From the NCBI GenBank assembly GCA_002068415.1, contig MVZM01000017.1, positions 1-38,164 on the forward strand: 38,164 nucleotides of DNA, read 5' to 3'. Below, in pieces: positions 32,054-38,164 of this stretch. The DNA is from Tenericutes bacterium ADurb.BinA124. GTDB taxonomy: Bacteria > Bacillota_I > Bacilli_A > ML615J-28 > CAG-698. The position numbers were made by a program, and so were the translations under genes. Each line of letters begins with the position of its first letter. The stretch's first letter is position 1. The notes beneath the pieces are model-generated. The model worked only from the letters and a program-made list of their open reading frames with translations, searched no databases and was not told the DNA's origin.

Positions 32054-33049
32054 TTATCTAATAATTAATAGAGTGGCTAAATCATCATAAATCCGACCGA
32101 TTTCTTCATCACTTTCGTACAAAGATAAATGATGAAGTGGTTGATTGATAGGAATTTGCGCAATCAATTCCGTTTCCAGCTTTTCGGCAACTTCTTGCCC
32201 GCCACCTTTACCAAAAATAAAATCTTTGGTTTTGGAATGAGGGTTCCAATAATAGGACATATTTTCAATTACACCAATTAGCTCATGTTTAAGCATTTTG
32301 GAAGCAACACCGGCTTTGATGGCGACATGGCTGGCGGCTAGGTGCGGCGTCGTAACAATGATTACTTCGGCGCTCGGGACAATAGTGCGCAAATCCAAAG
32401 CAATATCACCCGTTCCCGGTGGTGCATCAATAATCATGTATTCAATATCTTTACTCCAATTGACTTCATAGAAGAAGTTATTAATCATGGAGTTTAACAT
32501 TGCCCCTCGCCAAATAACCGGTTTGCCGATTTCTGCAAAAAATTCAGTTGACATTAATTCGATGCCAAACCGATTAAAGGGTATGATTTTGTTATTTTCA
32601 TTGGCGGAAGGATAATCATGCGGCATTTCTAAAATTTTAGGAATGCTGGAACCATAAATATCAGCATCAATCAAAGCCACCTTTTTGTTTTGCCTTGTTA
32701 GGGCATAGGCCAAATTGGCGGCGACGGTTGATTTTCCGACCCCACCTTTTCCAGAAGCAATAATGATAAATTTTACTTGGCGGTTGGTGATTCCTTCAAC
32801 TTTGCGTCGTTCTTCAAATTGAATCTTGACGCCAGCAAATCCTAGGTCCCGCTTAACAATAACAGCAATTTCCCGGCGTAATTTTTTTTCCGTTTCGCCC
32901 CCTACTTTGGTGATGGTTAAAATTAAGACAACAATATTTTTGTCGGCATCGATGCCTAAATGAGTGATGGCATTTTCATCCTTTAAAGTCTTTCCTGAAT
33001 CTTCATCAAGAAGAAGTTCAATTTTTTCGCGAATATCTTTGGTGTTCAT
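32054..33049 (-). CDS. mrp: Mrp/ApbC-family P-loop ATPase without CxxC
   Basis: 331 aa from the ATG at 33049, preceded on the minus strand by AAGGAG; a further ATG 6 codons upstream has no better site. Residues 1-85 form the MIP18/DUF59-like N-domain. The deviant Walker A SGKGGVGKST (99-108), DADIYGSSIP, IIDAPPGTGD and IFGKGGG are as in Mrp. Fe-S carrier members have CPxC where this protein has NPHS (269-272): YYWNPHSKTKDF. So it may not carry a cluster in the usual way. It lies alone on the minus strand with its own promoter. SalA-type regulatory Mrp proteins are an alternative. Confidence 0.88.
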   Translation of the reverse strand: MNTKDIREKIELLLDEDSGKTLKDENAITHLGIDADKNIVVLILTITKVGGETEKKLRREIAVIVKRDLGFAGVKIQFEERRKVEGITNRQVKFIIIASGKGGVGKSTVAANLAYALTRQNKKVALIDADIYGSSIPKILEMPHDYPSANENNKIIPFNRFGIELMSTEFFAEIGKPVIWRGAMLNSMINNFFYEVNWSKDIEYMIIDAPPGTGDIALDLRTIVPSAEVIIVTTPHLAASHVAIKAGVASKMLKHELIGVIENMSYYWNPHSKTKDFIFGKGGGQEVAEKLETELIAQIPINQPLHHLSLYESDEEIGRIYDDLATLLIIR

Positions 33050-33084
33050 GTTTTTCTCCTTAGTCATGGTCTGTTTCTTGTAGT

Positions 33085-33115
33085 ATTATAACACAAGTCA
33101 AAACAAAATATTCAA
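33085..33115 (-). promoter_or_regulatory. Minus-strand promoter for mrp
   Basis: Read on the minus strand: TTGAAT (33110-33115), 19-nt gap, TGTTATAAT with the -10 at 33085-33090. The extended -10 compensates for the long spacer. Divergent from the nuclease promoter. Confidence 0.55.
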
Positions 33116-33117
33116 TA

Positions 33118-33146
33118 TTTACTTAAGTTATGGATTATGCTATAAT
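33118..33146 (+). promoter_or_regulatory. Extended -10 promoter for the nuclease gene
   Basis: TTTACT (33118-33123), 17-nt spacer, TATAAT (33141-33146) preceded by TGC. It runs divergently from the mrp promoter. Confidence 0.65.
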
Positions 33147-33173
33147 TATTATATCAAAGATAGCGAGAAGATC

Positions 33174-34610
33174 ATGAATAAAAAAAACCACTTTCCTTTT
33201 ATCATTTTTCTTTTTCTGTTGCTTTCCTTCTTTCTTGTCGGCTGCAAAAAAACTAAAGTAGATGAGGAAGCGGTTGCTAAAATAGAAACAGTCGCTCGGG
33301 GACTTTTTGCTGGACAAGATTTAAAAAATGTTAGCGATGATTTATCTTTACCTACTTATGTCGATGAAGTTCTTATTACTTGGACTAGTGATAATCCTGA
33401 AATTATGGCCCATGATGGGACCATTGGGATTGTTAAAACCGAAAAAATATTTACTTTAACGGCACGGATGACATATCATGATACAACTGTTAATAAATAT
33501 TTTGCCGTCATGGTCAAACCAAAAGTTAATAATGGGGACGAGGAAAACCCAGAAACGCTGGTTAATCTTGTTGCCACCAATTTATTAAGTGGTGTTGATT
33601 TGTTCAATGTTGAAAACAACTTGCTTTTACCAACGGAAATTTCCCAGGTCGCAATCGTTTGGGAATCAAGTCATCCGCAAGTTGTTGATAATAAGGGGAC
33701 GGTTTTTCGTAATCGTGACGATCAAACAGCGACGCTTACCGCCCACTTAACATATAAAAACTATCAAAAGCAGGTTTCATTTTCTCTAATTGTTAAGAAG
33801 ATGACTTTCGAATTAGATCCTTATTATCGTGGAGCCGAGGGTTTAACCAAAACGGCCTTAAAAAACTTTTTACATGATTTAATTGATGATCATCAAGAAT
33901 ATAGTTATAGTTTTGCTAAAACCGCTTTGCAAAAAACTGACGAAGACCCCAATAACCCGAATAATATCATTTTGTTTTACACTGGTCGTTCACAAGCCAA
34001 AACGACTTATAATTCGGGAAACGATGGTTGGAATCGGGAACATGTTTGGGCAAAATCTCATGGTGGTTTTGGCGATAACCCGCCTGCGGGAACGGATTTG
34101 CATCATCTTCGACCAACGGATATGACGGTTAACAGCATTCGTGGTAATCTTGATTTTGATAATGGTGGCAAAAAAATAGACGAAACTTATGGTGCGGGCT
34201 CTTCGTTTTGCTATTACGATAACGATTCTTTCGAACCTCGCGATCAAGTTAAAGGCGATGTGGCCCGGATTTTATTTTACATGGCCGTTCGTTATGATGG
34301 CAGTGATGGTGTTGCTGACTTGGAACTTAACGACTTTACCGGCAATGGTAGTGTTCCTTTTATGGGTAAATTATCAACTTTGCTTGTTTGGAATAATTTG
34401 GATCCCGTTGACGATTTTGAACGAAATCGCAATGAAGTCATTTTTGGTTATCAGAAAAACCGGAATCCCTTTATTGATTATCCTCATTTTGCGGACTTGA
34501 TTTGGGGAACAAATAGTGTTTTTACATCAAATTATAACAATGGGGAAGCAGTTATTATCCAATTGTTTGTAATTGATTGGCTTGATTTTAAAAAGCAAAA
34601 ATATTGTTAA
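33174..34610 (+). CDS. Secreted endonuclease I lipoprotein with two Ig-like domains
   Basis: 478 aa. A lipoprotein signal ends in LVGC (C24). Two atrophied bacterial Ig-like repeats follow: WTSDNPEIMAHDGTIGIV with TLTARMTYHDTTVNKYF, and IVWESSHPQVVDNKGTV with TLTAHLTYKNYQKQVSF. The C-terminal half is an endonuclease I (EndA/Dns-type) domain: NREHVWAKSHGG with H290, DLHHLRPTD (D308-H311) and SIRGN. This is a His-metal finger nuclease that cuts DNA outside the cell, probably to recover nucleotides. Bound to the membrane by lipid. The first 5' genes on each side diverge from it. argS starts 23 nt later, an unrelated pairing. Confidence 0.9.
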   Translation: MNKKNHFPFIIFLFLLLSFFLVGCKKTKVDEEAVAKIETVARGLFAGQDLKNVSDDLSLPTYVDEVLITWTSDNPEIMAHDGTIGIVKTEKIFTLTARMTYHDTTVNKYFAVMVKPKVNNGDEENPETLVNLVATNLLSGVDLFNVENNLLLPTEISQVAIVWESSHPQVVDNKGTVFRNRDDQTATLTAHLTYKNYQKQVSFSLIVKKMTFELDPYYRGAEGLTKTALKNFLHDLIDDHQEYSYSFAKTALQKTDEDPNNPNNIILFYTGRSQAKTTYNSGNDGWNREHVWAKSHGGFGDNPPAGTDLHHLRPTDMTVNSIRGNLDFDNGGKKIDETYGAGSSFCYYDNDSFEPRDQVKGDVARILFYMAVRYDGSDGVADLELNDFTGNGSVPFMGKLSTLLVWNNLDPVDDFERNRNEVIFGYQKNRNPFIDYPHFADLIWGTNSVFTSNYNNGEAVIIQLFVIDWLDFKKQKYC

Positions 34611-34633
34611 TTTGAGGAAATGAGTGGTAATTA

Positions 34634-36277
34634 ATGATAAATACGATTTTAAATAATATTAAACTAGCAATTACAAAGATTATTTCAGCGTACAATTTAG
34701 AAATAGATGAAGAAATATTTTTTGAAAAACCGAAGGATCCTAGTTTTGGTGATTATGCTACTAATATTGCCATGCGTTTGGCGAAATCGCTCCGCCGTAG
34801 CCCTTTAATAATTGCTAAGGATATTGTTGAGAAAATTGATTACCCTAGATTGCATATTTCTAAAGTTGAAGTCGCTGGTAGTGGCTTTATTAACTTCTTT
34901 ATTGATCGTTTATATCTTGCTTCGGTGATTTTTTCCATTATTACGGAAAATGAACATTTTGGTGATTTACAATTAGGTCGAGGTGAAAAAATCAATTTAG
35001 AGTTTGTTAGTGCTAACCCAACTGGCTCACTTCATATCGGTCATGGTCGCGGAGCTTCTTATGGTGATTCATTAGCTCGCATTCTTAGAAAAGCGGGGTA
35101 TTCGGTCAGCACGGAACACTATGTTAATGATGCGGGCAATCAAATCAACAATTTGATTTTTTCCATTAATGAACGTTATCGAGAGTTGTTTGGCTTACCT
35201 TGTCAACTTAATGAAGACTCTTATCACGGGAAAGAAATTATTGAATTAGCTAAACAATTGCAGTCTTTATATGGTGATTATTATTTGCACCACCCTTGGG
35301 AAAAAACTTTTCGCCAATTTGGTGTTGATTATTTATTAGCTGGTTTAAAAAAAGATTTGGCCGATTTTAATGTTACCTTTGATACTTGGTTCAGTGAACA
35401 AGCCCTTTATGACAATGGAGAAGTGGAAAAAGTTAAAAACTATTTGATTAGTCAAGGGCACACCTATGAACTTGATGGTGCCATTTGGCTGAAAACTACA
35501 CAGTATGAAGATGAAAAAGACCGCGTTTTAGTTAAGAGTGATCAAACATATACCTATTTACTCCCAGATATTGCTTATCATGCCAATAAATTAAAGCGTG
35601 GATTTACGCATTTAATTGATGTTTTGGGAGCTGATCACCATGGTTATATTAATCGTTTAAAAGCTGCAATTGCTTTTGTGGGGGGAAATCCGGATCAAGT
35701 TGATATCAAGATTTTACAAATGGTTCGGGTTTTACAAAACGGTGAGGAAATAAAAATGAGCAAGCGCAGTGGGAAAGCCATTACCTTGCGGGATTTAATG
35801 GATGAAGTTGGGACTGATGCTCTTAGGTTTATGTATGTTTCCAAAGCTTTAAACACCCACATGGATCTAGATTTGGATTTAGCGGTCCAAAATAGTAATG
35901 ACAATCCGGTTTATTATGTTCAATATGCCTATGCCCGCATTGCCAGCGTCTTTCGCGTTGTGGAAGAAAAAGGCTTTCTTTTTCAAGCGGTTAATTCTTT
36001 TTCTCATCTTCATTTAGAGTCAATCGAACAATTGGTTTTACAGCTTGTCCAATATCCGCTTATTATTGAAGAGGCTGCCACCAAACGCTTACCGCATAAA
36101 TTAGCACAATATTTGTTGGATTTAGCTCAAGCTTTACATACCTATTATAATGATGAAAGAATCATCACCGATAATTGGGATGAAGTAAGAGAAAAATTAA
36201 CGGTTTTAAAAGCTGTTCAAATCGTCTTAAAAGACGGTTTAAATCTTATCGGTGTTAATACTAAAGAAAGGATGTAG
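34634..36277 (+). CDS. argS: Arginyl-tRNA synthetase
   Basis: 547 aa. N-terminal Add-1 domain with FGDYATNIAMRLAKSL, then the class I HIGH motif (H134-H137, ANPTGSLHIGHGRGASYGD) and KMSKRSGK (K374-K377). C-terminal DALR anticodon domain with NPVYYVQYAYARIASVFRVV. It charges tRNA-Arg. No T-box is seen; the gap after the nuclease gene is 23 nt, so it may be transcribed from the nuclease promoter or an unseen one. Confidence 0.97.
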   Translation: MINTILNNIKLAITKIISAYNLEIDEEIFFEKPKDPSFGDYATNIAMRLAKSLRRSPLIIAKDIVEKIDYPRLHISKVEVAGSGFINFFIDRLYLASVIFSIITENEHFGDLQLGRGEKINLEFVSANPTGSLHIGHGRGASYGDSLARILRKAGYSVSTEHYVNDAGNQINNLIFSINERYRELFGLPCQLNEDSYHGKEIIELAKQLQSLYGDYYLHHPWEKTFRQFGVDYLLAGLKKDLADFNVTFDTWFSEQALYDNGEVEKVKNYLISQGHTYELDGAIWLKTTQYEDEKDRVLVKSDQTYTYLLPDIAYHANKLKRGFTHLIDVLGADHHGYINRLKAAIAFVGGNPDQVDIKILQMVRVLQNGEEIKMSKRSGKAITLRDLMDEVGTDALRFMYVSKALNTHMDLDLDLAVQNSNDNPVYYVQYAYARIASVFRVVEEKGFLFQAVNSFSHLHLESIEQLVLQLVQYPLIIEEAATKRLPHKLAQYLLDLAQALHTYYNDERIITDNWDEVREKLTVLKAVQIVLKDGLNLIGVNTKERM

Positions 36278-36285
36278 GAGGTTCT

Positions 36286-36963
36286 ATGAAAGAATTCTTT
36301 AAAAAGTATTTATTCGTATTTGAATGGATTGGCGCCGCCATTTTAATTGGCGTTGGCATTTATGTCGTTTTGGATTCTTCAATTCTTAATGTATTTGTCG
36401 GCTTAATTTTATTGGTGTTTGGTTTGCTTCGGCTTATTCCTCTTATCAAAACAACTCCAGATAAAGTTTTGAAAATTATGTATGCTTGTGAGATTGTAAT
36501 AAATGTCGGAGCAGGAATCTTTCTCGTTATTGAAGGTGGAAAAGAAAATTCCAACCTCAATGATTGGTTTGGCTATATGATTGGTGGGGTTTTGATGTTA
36601 AGGGGTTTTGTGCACTTCTTTGCCACTTCCCTTCGTAAAGAACCAAACGATTATGTCAAATTTTTCTCCCACCTCGGTTTGTTTACGGTCGGGTGTTTCA
36701 TTGTTGCTCGAGGCGGCTTTTCATCGGATACTTTGGCTTATATTATTTTAGTATTGGCGATCTTAAGTGCTCTCTTTATTGGTTTCAGCGGATATAAACA
36801 TTATCGCAATTATCGTTATGAATTACGAGCTAGAGAAGAATCAAAAAAAGTTGTTGTTCAAGATGAAAAACAACCGGAACAAATAATTGAAGATCCTAAG
36901 CCAAAAAAATCTAAGATTATCACTCCGGAAGAAGAAAAAAAAGATGAGGCCATACTATCATAA
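36286..36963 (+). CDS. DUF308-like six-helix membrane protein
   Basis: 225 aa, 8 nt after argS, with AGGAGG. Six hydrophobic helices in residues 1-170 arranged as repeated pairs (IGAAILIGVGIYVVLDSS, VFVGLILLVFGLLRLI, VINVGAGIFLVIEG, MIGGVLMLRGFVHFF) resemble the HdeD/DUF308 fold. The last about 55 residues are charged, rich in Lys and Glu, and cytoplasmic. HdeD-like proteins are linked to acid tolerance, but the match here is only topological and function is open. Confidence 0.75.
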   Translation: MKEFFKKYLFVFEWIGAAILIGVGIYVVLDSSILNVFVGLILLVFGLLRLIPLIKTTPDKVLKIMYACEIVINVGAGIFLVIEGGKENSNLNDWFGYMIGGVLMLRGFVHFFATSLRKEPNDYVKFFSHLGLFTVGCFIVARGGFSSDTLAYIILVLAILSALFIGFSGYKHYRNYRYELRAREESKKVVVQDEKQPEQIIEDPKPKKSKIITPEEEKKDEAILS

Positions 36964-36975
36964 CAAGGAGAAATA

Positions 36976-38052
36976 ATGAATCAAGAACGCCTTTTTTTGA
37001 AAAAATTAACCGAAATTGATGGTGTTTCCGGTCATGAAAAGGCCGTTTCCCAATTTTTGGAAAAAGAATTATTAACATTCGTTAATCAAAATGATGTGAG
37101 TTTTGATGGACTAGGCTCCATTGTTGCTAAGAAAGTTGGCGATGCCAATGGCCCCAAAATCATGATTTCGGGGCATATGGATGAAATTGGCATGATTGTC
37201 ACCAAAATTACTGATGAAGGCTTCATTCGTTTTCAAACCATTGGCGGATGGTGGAGCCAAGTTATGCTTGCCCAGCAGTATGTGATTACGACCGGGAAGG
37301 GAAAACGCATTTTTGCGGTTATGGGTTCCAAACCGCCTCATTTGCTAACTTCCGATGATTTTAAAAAACCAGCTAATATTGATGAGATGTTTTTAGATAT
37401 TGGGGTAGACAACAAAGAAGAAGTTGAAAAACTGGGAATTGAGATTGGGGATATGATTGCTCCCAATATTGCTTTTCGCGAATTAGCAAATCCACAATAC
37501 CTTTTAGGGAAAGCGTGGGATAATCGCATTGGTTGTGCGGTTGTTGTGGAAACGCTTCGCCGATTAAAAAAAGAAAATCATCCCAACATTGTTTATGGTG
37601 TTGGGTCAGTTCAAGAAGAAGTTGGGCTTCGTGGCGCCAAAACAGCAGCACAAATGATTAACCCTGACCTCTGTTTTGCTTTGGATGTTGGGATTGCGAA
37701 AGACACACCGGGAACGGATATGTCCGTTAAGATGGGGAAAGGCCCTGCTATCTTAGTTTATGACAGTGCTTTAATTGGTCATGTTGATCTCCGCAATTTT
37801 GTGATTCAAGTGGCAAAAGAGGAAAATATTCCTTATCAACTTGATTACCTAAAACGGGGTGGAACAGATGCAGGTACCGCTCATTTGGTCCATTCTGGAG
37901 TTCCATCGATGTCCCTTTGTATCCCTACTCGCTATATTCACTCCCACACTTCAATTTTACATTATGATGATTACGAAAATGCCATTCGCTTGCTGGTTGC
38001 TGTTATTAAAAAACTTGATCATCAAACCGTGAAGGACATTACTTTTGCTTAA
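36976..38052 (+). CDS. M42-family aminopeptidase
   Basis: 358 aa, with AAGGAG 7 nt before the ATG. Dimetal ligands fit the family: H67 (ISGHMDEIGMIV), D182 (KAWDNRIGCAV), E214/E215 (SVQEEVGLRG), D237 (ALDVGIA) and H322 or H324 (RYIHSHTSI). The LSP-like inserted beta domain lies around residues 75-160. Such enzymes form dodecameric shells that trim peptides from the N-terminus in the cytoplasm; glutamyl or deblocking specificity cannot be told apart. The gene ends at a terminator. Confidence 0.94.
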   Translation: MNQERLFLKKLTEIDGVSGHEKAVSQFLEKELLTFVNQNDVSFDGLGSIVAKKVGDANGPKIMISGHMDEIGMIVTKITDEGFIRFQTIGGWWSQVMLAQQYVITTGKGKRIFAVMGSKPPHLLTSDDFKKPANIDEMFLDIGVDNKEEVEKLGIEIGDMIAPNIAFRELANPQYLLGKAWDNRIGCAVVVETLRRLKKENHPNIVYGVGSVQEEVGLRGAKTAAQMINPDLCFALDVGIAKDTPGTDMSVKMGKGPAILVYDSALIGHVDLRNFVIQVAKEENIPYQLDYLKRGGTDAGTAHLVHSGVPSMSLCIPTRYIHSHTSILHYDDYENAIRLLVAVIKKLDHQTVKDITFA

Positions 38053-38056
38053 CGGG

Positions 38057-38081
38057 AAAACTACCAACATGGTAGTTTTTT
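38057..38081 (+). terminator. Rho-independent terminator after the M42 gene
   Basis: AAAACTACC (38057-38065) and GGTAGTTTT (38071-38079) pair perfectly with a 5-nt loop, followed by T. Confidence 0.88.
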
Positions 38082-38140
38082 CTTTTTAATGAATATTGTA
38101 AAATGAAAATAGAAAAAAGATTTAAAGAACAAAGGGGGTT

Positions 38141-38161
38141 AGGGGGAAATGTGTTCCCCCT
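38141..38161. other. Short GC-rich hairpin at the right edge
   Basis: AGGGGGAA (38141-38148) pairs with TTCCCCCT (38154-38161) around ATGTG. It is unusually GC-rich here and has no T-run. Its role cannot be told because the window ends 3 nt later. Confidence 0.5.
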
Positions 38162-38164
38162 GTA

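Noticed and set aside
33990..34247. Minus-strand frame of 85 codons inside the nuclease gene
   Set aside because: Entirely antisense to the conserved catalytic region; no start signals.
1..38164. CRISPR arrays, tRNA or rRNA genes, insertion sequences, phage genes
   Set aside because: None recognised on either strand; gaps between genes are short and accounted for.

Overview
The window comes from an AT-rich, low-GC Gram-positive bacterium using the standard code (TGG for Trp, TGA as a stop). The gene families point to Bacillota near the Mollicutes/Erysipelotrichia side: GlgC/GlgD pair, infC-rpmI-rplT with an L20-type leader, alaS-ruvX-yrzB order, RNase J, DUF1292, and an SPI-type lipoprotein signal. 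The species cannot be named from the sequence alone. Almost all genes are on the + strand, packed into short operons with strong Shine-Dalgarno sites. Promoters are close to the sigma-A consensus, and most have an exact 17-nt spacer.

Layout. 1-500: a minus-strand promoter at the left edge, a terminator, the last codons of what looks like rpsD (-), fused abruptly to the C-terminal S1 domain of Tex (+). 524-2506: nucleotidyltransferase, diacylglycerol-kinase-like lipid kinase, and acyl carrier protein under a perfect consensus promoter. 2651-3839: three small proteins (one a DUF2089 zinc-ribbon protein) that share a short SHOCT-like helical motif. 3943-8068: cation diffusion facilitator (Mn-type ligand pattern), phosphoglucomutase, M24 aminopeptidase. 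8125-11005: an unrecognised four-gene operon with a secreted beta-rich protein, a membrane-anchored protein, an ABC ATPase and a permease. 11049-12398: L20-type attenuation leader, infC with an AUU start, rpmI, rplT. 12399-12814: noncoding, with a 10-nt tandem repeat and a promoter. 12815-16335: O-antigen-ligase-like membrane protein, TGS/ThrRS-like nucleoside kinase fusion, flavin reductase. 16405-22163: glycogen operon glgBCDA. 22180-26777: glycerol operon, glpK plus a three-gene FAD/Fe-S glycerol-3-phosphate oxidation module. 26792-32050: RNase J paralogue, alaS, ruvX, DUF1292. 32054-33049 (-): Mrp/ApbC ATPase. 33174-38052 (+): lipoprotein endonuclease I, argS, DUF308-like membrane protein, M42 aminopeptidase.

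How it works together. Phosphoglucomutase (5122) can supply glucose-1-phosphate to GlgC/GlgD; GlgA and GlgB then build branched glycogen. No glycogen phosphorylase lies in the window. The glycerol module feeds triose phosphate into glycolysis and looks like the anaerobic type. The rest is translation and RNA housekeeping (IF-3, L35, L20, AlaRS, ArgRS, RNase J), membrane lipid supply (ACP, lipid kinase) and scavenging (secreted nuclease, two peptidases).

The best candidates for something undescribed are the 8125-11005 operon, whose secreted protein resembles an aerolysin/ETX-like beta-hairpin pattern beside an ABC transporter, and the 2651-3839 triplet with a shared motif. Several familiar enzymes also carry unusual substitutions: GlgA (KxGG Lys), RNase J (beta-CASP motifs), Mrp (no CxxC) and GlpK (no HPr-phosphorylation His).
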